Assembly: GCA_000320605.2 (NCBI GenBank)
Contig: KB445815.1
Location: forward strand, 168,970-232,969
Length of the DNA stretch: 64,000 bases
Direction of reading: 5' to 3'
Source: Gelatoporia subvermispora B
Taxonomy: Eukaryota > Basidiomycota > Agaricomycetes > Polyporales > Gelatoporiaceae
Both the position numbers and the translations under genes were made by a program. The notes beneath the pieces were generated by a model, which saw nothing but the letters and a program-made list of their open reading frames with translations, was not told the origin of the DNA and made no database searches. Of this stretch, positions 37,393 through 54,833 are shown piece by piece. Each line of letters begins with the position of its first letter. Position 1 is the stretch's first letter.

Positions 37393-37583
37393 TCCAGGGC
37401 AATATCATATCTGTCTGTAGACTTGGCAATCCGTCTTGCTGTCTGCCAACTGCAAGCGGTGCAGACCATTCAGTGCAGCACATCTCAGCCCAAGCATGGT
37501 GTGTAGACTCTGAGCGGGGTGTAATGCTACTACTGGTACGCAAACAAGGTTCGTGATCATCACATCGCATGTCGCAGCGTGCC

Positions 37584-38585
37584 CTACACCTTCCGGCCGT
37601 GCTCCTGCTCCCACTCTGCCACCTCCTGCTTGACGCGGCCCGCGACATCCTCCACCGTGCTCGCCTTACTGAACGCCTCCACGAACTGGCCGTCCGGATC
37701 CATGAGATAGAAGAAGATCGAGTGGTCGACAAGGTAGTCATCGCCCGGCTGCGTGTTGGGCGGCGTCGAGAAGTAGACACGGTACGCCTTGCATGCGGCC
37801 TTCACCGCCGCGTAGTCGCCCGTCAGCCCCAGCATCCGCGGGTGGAACTCGGACACGTAGCGCGCTATCTGCTCCTGGCTATCCCGCGCGGGGTCGACCG
37901 AGATGAAGATGGGCTGCACGATGGGTCCGAGCTCCTTGTCTGAGTGAGATCTCGTTAGCTAGATGTTAGGGCACTGGGATGACAACGCACCGAGTTTCGT
38001 CACTGCGACGCTCATCTTGTCCAGTTCCTCCGGGCAAATATCCGGGCAGTTAGTGAAACCGAAGTAGATCAGGTTCCACTTGCCCAGCAGGTCCTTCTCT
38101 GTGAATATTTTCCCTTCATGTGTCGTCATGGACAAGGGCCCCCCGACATGAGCCTTTCCAAGCTGCTTGTCCTCCATTTCCTTCACTATAGCCAGCTGTT
38201 CAGCCATGGTTTCAGTCGTAGCCGGAAGACACATACGTTTCTTCTCATGCAGCTTCTCCTTCTCGTACCGGAAGTAGAGGAACAGCGCGACGCCAGTCGC
38301 AATGAAGAGGCCAGCAGCCTTCGGCGTGAACACCTAAGAGACCTGGAGATGGGTACCCTTTCAATGTTGCGATCTGAAAGGTGCAGCAATGCTCACACCG
38401 ACTGCCGCACGGTCCTTGGCTCCTGAGAAGTTCGGACGCGGGGTAGATTGGGCATATCCCTTTTTTTGGCATTGCGCATAGCGAGATAGTCGCAGCTCAG
38501 CGCGGCATGATGAGGTTTGACTTGGGAAAGTCGTGGTGAAAGAAGGGCGGCAGCCCGAGGCGAATTGTTGGAGGAGCCTTGACAT
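37584..38585 (-). CDS. SCO1: SCO1-type mitochondrial copper chaperone, 278 aa
   Basis: Delivers copper to the CuA site of cytochrome c oxidase in the inner membrane. Four exons in phase: 38585-38397, 38333-38237, 38185-37991, 37939-37584. A basic Ser/Arg-rich N-terminus (MSRLLQQFASG..) fits a mitochondrial presequence. One membrane helix follows (AAGLFIATGVALFLYFRY, about residues 68-85), then the thioredoxin-like domain with GKWNLIYFGFTNCPDICPEEL (CxxxC copper ligands) and the third ligand His in VDHSIFFYLMDPDGQF. Length and order match the family. An in-frame Met lies 29 codons upstream, but the chosen one starts a better presequence. Confidence 0.93.
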
Positions 38586-39048
38586 GAGGATTCGCTTGCA
38601 ATTAGACGCCCAGGCGCGGATGACTGTGAGGAGGCGCGCCTGTGGCTGAAAGCCTGGAACGCGTAGTCGCATCCTCTGCTTTACTTTGACTATGTATGCA
38701 GCTTTGAAGTTATTGATCTACGAGTGCTTCATATGACAGTGTTCTTCTACAAAACGGACATGGCTTGCAAGTTAAATGTCGAACGGATGGATATACATCA
38801 CGTGGCAAGATGAAAAAGACGCGCTGCTAGTATCACCAGCTGCACAAGAGACCCAGGGTCGAAGTCAATCTCATTCAGAGTAGTCAGGCGCAGTGTTTCT
38901 CGTGTTAGGACATGCGACGACAGAAATCGGGAAGTTGTTCCTGTAGCCACATAATCGCAGCGCTGTCTGAGTTGTGGAGTGTCCGTTGTGCAGCAAGGCA
39001 ATACTTTGAGTCAAGTACACGGATCACGAAGTCAGAGGAGCCCAGGAG
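38586..39048. other. Intergenic, 463 bp
   Basis: SCO1 promoter and 3' flank of CGI121. No gene seen. Confidence 0.4.
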
Positions 39049-39803
39049 TCATGTCATTACACTCTTCATTGCTACAGAGCTTGTTACAATTTCATCGATG
39101 ATCTTTCTCTCCTGCACAGGGGTGCTATGCGACGCCTTCAGTGCAGGCTCATTGTTGAGCTTGTAGTACTAGGCAAGTGTAAGTAAGCGTCGCATTCGGT
39201 GAGACATTGAGGCGTACCTTTTTCACGCTTGCCCAGTCTGTGATGTCCTCAAGAGAGAATGGTGATAGCTCGCCAGATACAGCCTCTTGAATCTGCCCAA
39301 GGACACTAGTGTCTTTCGCCGAGCCTATTCTGACGACAATGAGAGACATCGTCGAGTCAGAGACACCACATCGTCTGATAGCCTCGGAGATCTGGTAATC
39401 ACCTGAATCAGGGTACAGGGAAAATCGCAGACAAAGGACTCACGTTGTTGCTCGGATTGAGCGTCCACAGGATCTCCGAATGGACCGTCTTGGTCCGCAG
39501 AGCACCTTGCGCATAAGTAAGGATAGCCTGGTATATAGCAGTCTGTAGATGCGTGCGACTACATATCTGGACAAGAGAGACTATGAGCGAATGAAATGCT
39601 CAAAGAATCGGGAGACGCACCAAGCGAGCGTCGATGAACGCGAAATTGACCGCTTCCCTCTCGAGATCGCCCTCTGGCCCCTCCAGCAGACTTGCTCGTA
39701 CAATTCGCGACCTTAGCTGCGCAGCATTCGACACATTCCTGAACAACGCTGCATGGACATAAGATGCATCCGGGGGGAACTGGGGGTAGTGGTATGTCTC
39801 CAT
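39049..39803 (-). CDS. CGI121: EKC/KEOPS complex subunit CGI121 (TPRKB-like), 199 aa
   Basis: Subunit of the KEOPS complex that makes t6A in ANN-decoding tRNAs and supports telomere and transcription functions in yeast. Four exons in phase: 39803-39621, 39566-39444, 39391-39218, 39168-39049. Landmarks are FRNVSNAAQLRSRIV near the N-terminus, NFAFIDARLICSRTHLQTAIYQA, TKTVHSEILWTLNPSNNISEA, IRRCGVSDSTMSLIVVRI and a C-terminal helix before the stop. Length fits. It is divergent from the ER thioredoxin gene with only 169 bp between starts, so a shared promoter is likely. Confidence 0.9.
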
Positions 39804-39972
39804 CCTACGAAAGTGAGCGCCAGTTACAAATCCCGACCTGCTCGTACAGCCACCGCCGGACAACTTGCCACTCACGACCAATAACCGGCCCTCCACTTCG
39901 AACTCCCGAGTGTCTTATTTCTACTGAAATCTTAGTGCTCGCGCTTGCTGAGTTGCTAGCATACGAGCACCC

Positions 39973-42192
39973 ATGAAGATATTGCCGACATTCATGCAAT
40001 TGCCTTGGACCCTGCTCATCTCGTCGCTGACCATCGCTGTCGCGGCGGTCCCGGTTGCATCTACCGAACTCTTAGTCCTCACGCCGGAGAACTTCGACGA
40101 GACAGTTACTTCTGGAGTTTGGTATGTGTCCTGCCACATCAACGTGCTGTATCCTAGGGTCCCTGTGCACGTGTATGGCCGCACGGACTGACAGCCTACC
40201 CTTATAGGTTCGTAGAACACTTCTCGCCATACTGCGGTCACTGCAGGAAATTTGCACCAACATGGCAGAAGCTCGCAGATGAGACAGAGAAGCTGGAAGA
40301 TCCAGGCATACACTTAGCGCAGGTTAATTGTGCAGTCCATGGTGGTGCGTACCCACCTCCCGCTGAGACATTATGTGGCTGACCCGTACTATAGATCTAT
40401 GCAGGCAGCACAAGGTCGATGGGTACCCGCAAATGAACCTATATCGTAATGGCGAATTTGTCGAGACATATGGCGACTCGAGGGAGTTCGACCTCCTCAT
40501 GGCATACCTGTCTAAACATGCCGAACCGACGACAATGCCACCGTCTGCACCAGAGGTCACGGAAACTGCTGCAGCGCCAGCCATTGTGCTGCAAAAAAAT
40601 GAAGCCAAAGTAGAGACCGCAGCACCCGCAAAGGACGTAAATTCGAAGGGCTCCGTACTTACGTTGGACGGCAGCAGCTTCTACAAGACTGTCGCTGATG
40701 GTCCCGTGTTTGTCAAGTTCTTTGCTCCATGGTATGTATTTACCTACAGGTGTCGTACCTGACTCATCAAGTCTGCACAACTAGGTGTGGTCACTGCAAG
40801 AAGCTCGCTCCCACATGGACGCAGCTGGCAGGCATCATGCAGCACAAGTTGACTATCGCAGAAGTAGACTGCGAGGACAACAAGGCTCTATGTTTGACCG
40901 AAGGCGTGAACGGCTATCCTATGCTCTTCTACTACGCCGGATCACGCGACGCGAAGACCGAGTACACCAGCGGACGCAAGCTCGAGCAGCTCAGGGCATT
41001 CGCGGAGAAGGTGTCTGGCCCGTATGCTTGAACAATGTGCAAGAGCCATACGGAATACTAATGCTATCATCAGAGCTGTGCAAGAATTGAGGTACGACGA
41101 ACTCGTCGCTCAGGTCGCCGACCACGCCGTTCTCTACCTGTTGCTCCATTCCCCCTCCGACCCTCGCACGATGGTAAGCATCCCGGCACGCACGTGGCTC
41201 CATCGCGTTCACACGTAGTCGTAGAACCTCGTCGTCGATGCCTCGAAAGTCCTGTTTGGTAGTCCTCCCTTGTTTACGTCAAGCGACAACCAGTTCTTCA
41301 CCCACTTCAACATCGAGGCCGGCAAATCGGCTATTGTCGTGCTGAAAGACGGTGAAGCTACGCAGCCTGCCGCCTCGTACATTGTTCCATCGACAGCGAA
41401 CACCAAGGATGGAAAGCAAGAACTCATCTCCTGGGTGCGCACATTCCTATGATATCGTACTTATTCATCCTAACACTCTTCTGCATAGCTCTTGCGCAAT
41501 CGCCTGCCCACGGCTATGGAACTTGATTCCGACAGCTTCCAGGAGGTCATGTACGCATCGCACAAGCCTCTCGTGGTCATCGCTGCAAGCCCTTCGTCTC
41601 AAATGAAGGAAGTCTCGCAGCAGGTGCGCCAAATTGCACAGCGCTGGCGCCACTCGAAGGGCGATGATCGCGTCGTCTTCACCTGGATGGACGCGGAAAA
41701 GTGGGCCAAGTGGCTAAAGAGCATGTACGGCGTCAAGGCAGAGGCAGCGCCGCAGATTATCGTGTCGAACCACACGGTCAGTCCAAACAGCTTATCCGGT
41801 GTGCTTTATCTGATACCTTCTGCGCGACTCCAGCGGCTCGTGTACTATGACAGGGACCAACTTGGAAGCCCCATCCAACTCTCACAGACGAGCATATTCT
41901 CTGCAGTCAATGGAGCGCTCAGCAGCTCGATGTCATACAGACATTCAGAAAACATCGTTGAGAGGATGGCCCGGGTATATATCTGCAATGTCCACACTTG
42001 AACATTGTGGCTGACATGAACTATATGCAGTACCTCAACGGGCAACTTGTCGCCATCGAGGGCTTCGTCTCTGAGCACCCCTGGCGGGTAGCATTTTTCT
42101 TGGTCTCCGGGTTGGTGGCTGTCGTCCTCTTCTTGCGAAGACTGATGAGGGATGACGAGGAGTACGTGCGGAAAGAAGGCAGGCTAGATTGA
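39973..42192 (+). CDS. ER membrane protein with two thioredoxin domains (PDI/TMX-like), 586 aa
   Basis: Nine exons in phase: 39973-40121, 40208-40344, 40395-40731, 40785-41021, 41074-41173, 41225-41434, 41489-41776, 41834-41974, 42031-42192. A signal peptide (WTLLISSLTIAVAAVPVA) is followed by a first thioredoxin domain with FVEHFSPYCGHCRKFAP. After a linker rich in Ala/Pro/Glu comes a second domain with FFAPWCGHCKKLAPTW. Inactive thioredoxin-like segments follow, then a C-terminal membrane helix (VAFFLVSGLVAVVLFL) and a charged cytosolic tail (RRLMRDDEEYVRKEGRLD). Both active sites are CGHC as in PDI, so it is a likely oxidoreductase/isomerase for secretory proteins. No KDEL is needed because it is membrane-anchored. 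The second exon could end at 40341 instead of 40344. Confidence 0.88.
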
Positions 42193-42439
42193 TGCCACAG
42201 TCATATATGCTTGTCTACCGGGGTAAATAACATGGGTAGTTGGGATAGACACTAGGAATTACAGTCCTATATATTATGCGCGGCAATATACCCTCTGACA
42301 TTCTCTATGATACAGTCTACGTCGGTTGTGAATACAGATTGCGAAGGATATGAGGCAACGATAGATCAGCATTGTCGACTAACGATAAAGTGGACTGCGT
42401 GCTGGAGGATCCTGTAGGAGCCCTGCTCAAGGAGTGTAC

Positions 42440-45400
42440 TCAGATGCTCGTCTGGGAGCTCTGCGCGGAGGGAGAGTCTGGCTCGTAGGAGCCAGTTTTG
42501 GGGCTGGATGAGACGGGTGACTCCACGTCAAGCGGAGATGGTTGCGAGTCGTGTTGGAGCAGGATACCGCTTATCCGGTTGTACACTCCGACAGGGTATT
42601 GTCTGCAACCAGCTGTCAGACATCCTATCCGGGACAATGCGGCAGCAACTCACCTTTGCTGTACCCTTGTGAGCAAATCGATAGCCTTCTGGCGGCTGCC
42701 GCTTCGCAATTCTGCTCGGATCATTTCTTCCCAAGTAGACGGCTGTCGTGTGCTTCATCAGTCCCCGTCGAAAGAACGTCAGTCAAGTTGATGACTTACT
42801 TCACGATACACCGGGATGTCTGCCGGGAGCACTGTCTCGTCCCGGTCTTCATGAGTGGTGCGGTTGTGAGGGGCAGCTATGCCCTGAGGGGGATCCTGCA
42901 TCGTCTCAAAGAACGTGCGCGCACTCGCGATGTCGCCCGCTGAGGCGTACCCCTTGATGATGATGTTCGCAATGTACGCCGTCATGTGCATGTTTGAGCC
43001 CCAGAGGCGCTGCATGAAGGGTTCCAGCATGTCGAAGCGGTGCAGACTGACGATGACGTTGATGAGGGCCTCAAAGACGGTCGCGTCCGGAAGCACGGTA
43101 GACACGCGCGCGGTCGACGGGTGCGCGCTGATGGAGTCGAAGACCTCGATCGCCTTGTCCAAGTCCTTCTTCACACAACCGTACATGTTGATCAGTGACG
43201 CCCAGTGGACACCCTGCACCAGCGGGGTGCCGCCGGATGTCACCTGTGCAAAGATGTCATTCACTGCCGCCTCGTCGACAGGTTCGATTGTGCCAAACAC
43301 GTCCATGAGAACCTACAATCACAACGGATCAACAGATGCGCGCCGACGGGGTTGTGATCTAGCTCACCTTATACGTGTGCGAGGTAGGCTGCACCTTCGC
43401 CTTCTGCATCAGGTCGTAGTAGTAGAGAACGCGCTCGCGGTCCGGCTTCGTGTACGTGTAGAACTGCATCATCGTGTTGTACGGCGGGACACGGGGCCTG
43501 TACGCCGGGTGTTGCGTCATCTCCTCGAAGAACGCTGCGGCCTGCTGCTCGTTCCCGACGCGGCACATCGCCGAGATGATCGTGCCATACGTGACCGACG
43601 ACGGCTGGAGCCCGCGGGCCTTGAGGTCCTCGAACATGACGAGGCACTCGTCCGCGCGGCGCGCCTTGGCGAGCTTAGAGATGATGTTGTTGTACATATA
43701 CGTCGACGGGAGAAGTCCGCGCGAGATCGCCTCGTTCCAGAGCGCCATCGCGTTCGACGCGTCGTCCGTCGTGTCCGTGACATTGAGCAGCAACGCGCCG
43801 TACGCGTCCGAGTTGGGCACGGACCCGCTCGCGATGATGCGGTCACGGTGCACGTACGCGCGGTCGATCGCGTCACAGTGTGCGAACGCGACGATCATGC
43901 AGTTCTCTATGTAATCCCACGCAGCGCGCCGCCACTGCTCCTCCTTGATCTTGACGACAAGCTCCTGCGCGACTTGATACAGGTACTCTACCTTAGCCAT
44001 GTCGCGCTTGCGGCCGTAGAACGAGATCATGTGTCCGAGCGTGGCAGGCTTGGGCGCGATGCCCCGCCGCTCGGCGGTGTTGAAGTTGTTCCACGCCACC
44101 TGAGCAGACCCACCCGGTTGCATCATGAGGTCGTCGATCATCTTGCTGAGGCGTAGATCGATGTGGTACGATTTCGACGAGCCCGTCTTCATGGGGATGC
44201 TCTGCCCCACGGTCCGCTGTTGCGCTGCATGTACGTATTGCAGGACCGCGTCGGAGCTGGCTATATTGGACTCGAAGAGGTGACCCATCGACCGGACAAG
44301 GGGCAGCGCAATATCGTCACCATATTGCGTGCGTAACTGGACGACGACGTCACGGCAGAACTGCGGTCTGAACTCCGGCTCCGAGGCAAGTGTATCCAAA
44401 GCGGGGAAGTTCTTCACCATGTCCTTCACGATATCCTGCAGAGTGGACACATGGACAGATTTCTCCACAATTGGGTTCGCGGCCTCCTTGAGGTGCACAC
44501 ACCCGATTCTGAGCAGCATTGCCCAGTCCTTCGCGCTCAACTGCGAAAGATCGGCATGCTTTCGGAACTGGCTGTACGCCTGTAAGTACAAGGTCCCAGA
44601 ACGATGGATCGAGGCCATGATGTCAGACACCTGAGCAAGGCGAAGCACGTCGGGGAGCGTAAGCGCGGGGAGTCGTAGGAACCGCTGCGGAACGACGTCC
44701 AAGAAATGCTGGAACGGCACACGGCGATCGTGGTCGAGGGCGGGGATGTGACCATCGTCGATGTACTTGCGCTCATGCAAGGTGACATTCTCGAAGAACT
44801 GCAACCCTGCCTCAATGTGCCCGAGGCGAATGTACTCTTCCAGGACCAGAGTGGCAAAGAGCTGGGACTGCGGGTGGGATTTGACGGTAGGCAGGGTAGC
44901 GAGGTCGTGCTGGAGCGCAATGGCGGAGAACAGGTCCACGACCTCTTTCTCCCGCACAGGAACATCGTTAGACGTCCGCGAGACATAATGCAGTACACCG
45001 CTGAATGCGCGCTTGATGTCGAAGGTGATGTGGCTGAGGTTGTCCCTTTCGGTGTACTGGTGAAGCTTCGAAAGAACATCAAGCAGCTCGCCCCACGCTT
45101 CTTCCTTGATCAATCCAGTGAGAATGGTAGTCCATGCGCGAGCGTTCGGGCGGGTGGGAACCAACTGGGGAGCGTAGTCGTCTGCTGGGGAAGTTTCCTG
45201 GAGAAGTAACCGTTCAAACCAAGAGCGCGCCGTCCGGATATCTCGGAGCTCGCAGAAGCCTTTGATAATGTTCGCGAAAGTCGCCTGGGTCGGGGGAGGG
45301 ACCTGGTCGGGGTGGAACTCGGGGCCTGCAGTCGTGTCGAGCATCTGTTCTAGGAGGGCGAGTGAACCCGTGGGTTGCCCGCAGCGAAAATATGCTTCTA

Positions 45401-46950
45401 TCATCCGATGCCATACCAGTGTTTGCCGGGTCCTAGGATTGAACTCGCGAGGAGCATAGTCATCGATTAACGTCTCCTGCGCCTCATCGGTCAAGTCCCA
45501 AGCGAGGCGATTGGTGCGAGACGCTTCTTTGAACTCCTCGAACACCTCCTTCGCACCGTTGAGATCACGGACGCGGGCGTAGACCTGGATTAAGTTGCTG
45601 TACGTCAAAGCCGTAGGTGTGACATCAACGCGTTTCTCGAGCTGCGCAAATACGTAGATCGCCGCGTCGACATTTCGGTGGATACCTGCGAGCCGGAGCA
45701 ATGTGTTGTACGTCGATAACGGAAGCTTCGTGTTCGGGATGTTACACGCCGCCTGGAAAAGCGTCATCGCCGCTGTGAAGTTGCTCTCCTGCGACAGCCC
45801 TTCAACCGACTCGTTGTAATTCTGCCAACCGTTTTTCCGGAAACTGAGCCGGAAAATGGTGTAGTCCCGTCGAGCATATGCGCAGATAACCTGGTGATAG
45901 ATCTCTCCGGTTGGCGGTACCGACTGCGCCAGCATTGCCTGGTACAGTTCCAACGTGTACTTGACCGTGCGTGATGTATCCAACCGTGTTGCCGCTGTCA
46001 TTGCCTGGCTCCAGACCTCAACCGGGTAAGGGCGGGAAGCCTTCATGACCCTCTCGAGCTGCGTCGTAATGGAACGTTCGCCGCGATTTTCCACGCCCTC
46101 GAGATCCTTCATGATCGCCGCAGCCTCTTTTTTCAGCTCCTGCTCTGAGGGTGATTCTTCCGGCAGAACCGCATACATCGAGACATCTTCCAGGAACGTT
46201 GGCGCGTGTGTTGCCTCCACCGCGGGGACAGGCTCCTGCGGGGACGCGGGCTCTTGTGCAGCGGCTTGAGAGAGGACGGCTGAGTCCACGTCAGCAACAT
46301 CTCCATGTGAGATGGCCGCGGTGGTCTCATGTCGGACGGAGGTACCGGGAGCAGCAGTGATCAGGGCGGGGGTAACCGGGCGAGACGGGATGAGTGCAGT
46401 CGATGTGGACTGACTCGAGGTGCTGCGCTGTGCAATGGTATGGTGCGCGCGAGTGTGGAGCTGTGTAGTCTTGAGCAAACCGAGCTTGTCATCCTTGCGA
46501 TCCTGGAAGGTGAACGACGAGCGTCGAGGCCGCAGGGACTGGACAGCCTTGACGGGGGTACGCTCGTCCGAGTCATCGTTATATGCCTGTGCTGCTGCAT
46601 TCGAAGACGAAGTGTCTGCCTGTGTGACGGCGCGACCAGCACCCTAGAAACGCACGAGCATGAGCATGACAGGTTCGCGGAGACAGCGCAGGACAAATAC
46701 TCACCGAATAACCTGTGTAGAACCGACTACCGCTCTGGTACTTGGCTCCTCCAGGGCCTGCACCGTGACCGTTCCACCCAGAGTTTGAAGACGACGCGCC
46801 GTTCCAAGGACCTAAGTTACCGGTAGAAGGAGAAGAGGAAGAAGACTGGAGTTGGAGGACATTCCGGATGGTATAGCCGGTTTGATTCTGTACGGCGGCT
46901 ACGGCACGAGAGGTGTGATGAAGTAGAGTATTTGCGACTTTTGGTAGCAT
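42440..46950 (-). CDS. Large pentatricopeptide-repeat (PPR) protein, 1428 aa
   Basis: Five exons in phase: 46950-46705, 46643-43368, 43312-42800, 42742-42654, 42602-42440. The N-terminus (MLPKVANTLLHHTSRAVAAVQ..) is basic and Ser-rich, consistent with mitochondrial import. Many PPR units are recognisable from their helix pairs, for example PTALTYSNLIQVYARVRDL, QPSSVTYGTIISAMCRVGNE, TYMYNNIISKLAKARRADE and RVPPYNTMMQFYTYTKPDR. PPR proteins bind organellar RNA for stability, processing or translation. Organisation and size resemble fungal mitochondrial PPR proteins, but no specific orthologue can be named. The C-terminal exons add a Ser/Pro-rich low-complexity tail. A plus-strand open frame of 413 codons over 42915-44156 is merely its antisense. 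Confidence 0.9.
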
Positions 46951-47213
46951 GTCGGCGACGACTCCAAGAGTCGATCGCGGAAGGGACTTCAGAGCAGTCT
47001 AAATACCTTGAAGACCGCAGGAGACGACGAGGAGTGGGATGATGGCGTGAAGCCGAGTACGCGTAGTTCACTGGCACTCTCTCAAGCCGGATACCGCCAG
47101 TCCACTCAATTCCTTCACGCGACCGCCCGCCTCGCCTCCCCGCAATTTTATTCATCTTCCGGCCTTCTCCGAACCGCCGCAGCTGTGATTGCACAGAATT
47201 CCGACATCTGTAT

Positions 47214-47301
47214 GGCAACATGGCCGAGTGGTCTAAGGCGCTGGAATCAGGTGTGCTCCATCCAGTCCGAAAGGGCGCGAGTTCGAATCTCGCTGTTGTC
47301 A
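47214..47301 (+). tRNA. tRNA-Leu (anticodon CAG) with an 8-nt intron
   Basis: The acceptor stem ggcaaca/tgttgtc has seven pairs with one G-T. The D arm reads gccgagtggtctaaggc. The anticodon stem ctgga/tccag encloses 15 nt, which fits a 7-nt loop (a-t-c-a-g-g + a) with anticodon CAG at 47248-47250 and an intron tgtgctcc at 47252-47259, after position 37. There is a long variable arm and a T arm gcgag-ttcgaat-ctcgc. A long variable arm occurs in Leu and Ser tRNAs; the anticodon and likeness to yeast tRNA-Leu decide for Leu. Discriminator base A at 47301. Confidence 0.85.
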
Positions 47302-47645
47302 ACCTATTTTTTGTTTCGTTTCGGTGCTTTGGCGGGGTATCTTTTCCAACACGTCGGCACATTGGAACAATGTCACTCTTCGTGTTTTCTACAGGTCTTG
47401 AGTACCGTTACTCATTATTCAAGTATTTTCTCGGCTGCTTTCGGCACACTGGTATTCGTCATCATATAACCTCAAGTCATCCTTCGGCTAGTAAATACGG
47501 TGCACATGCTCGGTGCGGCCCCGACGCTCAATTATGAATCATGCTCAGTACATAGTATGACTCGAGAGATGTGATGTCAATAGAATGATGCCAGAATAAA
47601 TGCACATAAAGTCTCGTACCAGATGCGCCTGACGGGAATTCAGAC
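47302..47645. other. Intergenic between tRNA-Leu and GNAT-C
   Basis: 344 bp. A short T-run right after the tRNA (cctattttttg at about 47303) can serve as the Pol III terminator. The remainder is the GNAT-C promoter. Confidence 0.4.
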
Positions 47646-48747
47646 ATGACCCCCGCAAACATCTCTGTACAACAAGTACGGACCCCCTCTGGTCATCTTC
47701 AACGCTCGTTCTTGCACCCCCCTGATCACTCACATATGAATCTGCAGAGGAGCTCGCTGAGGCTGCGATCCAGTTGTATGAGAGCCTCATGGTCGATGGT
47801 ATGGTATGCATGCAATCACTCACTTTCGTCTTAGTTGATTCAGTATATCTCGCAGATCCCGCTACAGATGCCCTTACCGCTGGGCAGCCAGAACTGATTG
47901 GCCTCATGGCACGCGCTATGATCAAGCCGAGCGTCCTCATCGCAGCCGAGATGTACACCGCAATCGACGAAAACGGTGTCCTAGTCGGTTTCACACTTTG
48001 GCTGCCCCCAGGATCTAATGTGTGCACAACGTCCGTAAATATCAGGTACTTTAGCCAACCTAGTGCTTTGCTCATGAAAAGCCGTCATTATAGCGAGGAA
48101 CAACGCCAAATGGGATTGTACCAGTTCCTTGCGAGCTTGTCTGAAAAAGGTCGAGAGTACTACACAAACGTGGTCAGCCCCGTCCATTCAATCTTATCCC
48201 GATGTCCACGAATCCTGATCTTGTCACTTCTGATAGCTTGGGCAAGAATTTCCTCGATTTATTAACGCGGCCCTTGGCATCGAAAATGTCAACATCTCTG
48301 TCATCTGTCATTTCTGCATGCCTACTCACCAGGCTCTGTCAGGCCAAAACTGCAACCTATTACTGCGCTTATGCAATGGTCAGGACCGATTACCAAGGCA
48401 AAGGGATCCTCAAGGCTCTTTTCGAGCTCGTCTTCCCACAGGTGCGTTTGATTTCCATACTTGCCTCTGGGCACTCTGCATACAACTGTAGACTGTGTAT
48501 CATCTAGGCTGAAAGACTTGGGGTAATGATGGCACTCGCCACGACGAACGGTCGCAACGTGAGTGGATCTACATTGTCGTTCATATCATTGAAGTAAGCA
48601 CATCTGAGTTTAATATGCTCGGCTTTACAGGTCGCAATATACAACAAGCTTGGCTTCGCTACTCGTGGTTACGAGACGATGCAGTCTCCGTGGGGCGAAT
48701 GGCCAGCGTGGGTCTTCTCACGATCAGCGACAGGATCGGAGAAGTGA
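47646..48747 (+). CDS. GNAT-family N-acetyltransferase C, 222 aa
   Basis: Eight exons in phase: 47646-47691, 47748-47798, 47856-48030, 48094-48172, 48237-48287, 48343-48441, 48508-48558, 48631-48747. Exons 1-7 have exactly the same lengths as in GNAT-A. Landmarks are MTPANISVQQV at the start, AEMYTAIDENGVLVGFTLWLPPG, EEQRQMGLYQF, YAMVRTDYQGKGILKALFE (acetyl-CoA site), MALATTNGRN, IYNKLGFATRG and the end WGEWPAWVFS. Unlike A and B it has no UstYa-like neighbour; it sits in the core-gene region beside a tRNA. Intact; substrate unknown. Confidence 0.9.
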
Positions 48748-49346
48748 CTCGCTGATGTGCCGTGTGTATACGACGGTCAAGCAGTATACAACGTGGTGTT
48801 TTGTATGCTATTTGTGAACCAGAAAATCAGTAGAAAATCAGTATGATCATGGCTATGGGTGTCACTTAGCAGCGAGTAGCGAGATTGCGCGAATGTCCTC
48901 ATCTCAAAGTCTTTCGTCGACACGTAGAAAGCTTGTGTTTGAAGACCAGTGTCGTTAGTAACCGGCAAGGGACGAGATAAATCAGTGTCGTATGTACAAC
49001 CTCCTGTGTCGCCTTCTGTCTCTGGCCGCTGTGATTCGCGTTCCTTGTAGTAAATTCGATTGAATCTGACTATGGTTTTTGGTCCATTCAATAGGTCGCC
49101 ACATACACAAACAACGATGATAATGCTATTTTCCCGTGACCGGCAGTCAACTGTTTCATTGGAGGTCGCGAGCATCGCGATGCTTGCAGCTCTTCTCAAG
49201 CCCTTACGACCCTGACACATCGATGGGTATGACTAAACAACATTGTGATTGTGATTGTGATTGTGATTGCGAAAATACACATGCGCGAGTGAGACAGCCT
49301 ATGATACATTAAGCGACGATAACTTAAGCATGCAGAAAGAGAAAGA
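48748..49346. other. Intergenic with an unrecognised open frame and a short tandem repeat
   Basis: 599 bp. A minus-strand frame at 48777-49220 (147 codons) matches no family I know and is probably non-coding. A hexanucleotide repeat lies at 49242-49269. The RPC1 3' UTR is expected here. Confidence 0.35.
49242..49269. repeat. Microsatellite (attgtg)n, about 4.5 units
   Basis: Perfect attgtg repeats downstream of the RPC1 stop codon; ends in attgcg. Confidence 0.8.
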
Positions 49347-54566
<5,220 letters not shown>

Positions 54567-54833
54567 CCTGCGTTCCTGAGCCTCCCCCGCCTCACAAGTG
54601 CACTAGCTTCCCCGAGAACGACCGTAAGAAAGAGTGAGAGACGAGAAGACTCTGAGCGGAACTTAGAACGCGCTGAGCTGAAGAACAGGCTACGGTACTG
54701 TAGAAATTCCGCATCGCCTAATGCGGCAAGTGGACACGTGAGCTGGAGGTGTCGCGTCCACTTGCGCGTCGCTCGCCGCAGCCCTCAGTCTGGTCCTTAG
54801 TCTCTCCTTCCCCCTCTCATCCCCTCTGTAGCC
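54567..54833. promoter_or_regulatory. Bidirectional promoter RPC1/PSMA6
   Basis: 267 bp between two divergent housekeeping starts. The plus-strand end is rich in CT tracts (ctctccttccccctctc) just before the PSMA6 ATG, as is common for fungal transcription start regions. Confidence 0.5.

Noticed and set aside
42915..44156. 413-codon plus-strand open frame
   Set aside because: It is antisense to PPR-protein coding sequence on the minus strand; composition (Arg/His/Leu-rich) is the usual shadow of GC-rich coding DNA.
44706..45209. 167-codon plus-strand open frame
   Set aside because: Antisense to the PPR repeats.
47214..47301. tRNA-Ser
   Set aside because: The long variable arm first suggested Ser, but the anticodon position reads CAG and the body resembles tRNA-Leu; the long loop is explained by a short intron.
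49242..49269. Telomeric or subtelomeric repeat
   Set aside because: The unit is attgtg, not ttaggg, only about 4.5 copies, and embedded among core genes.
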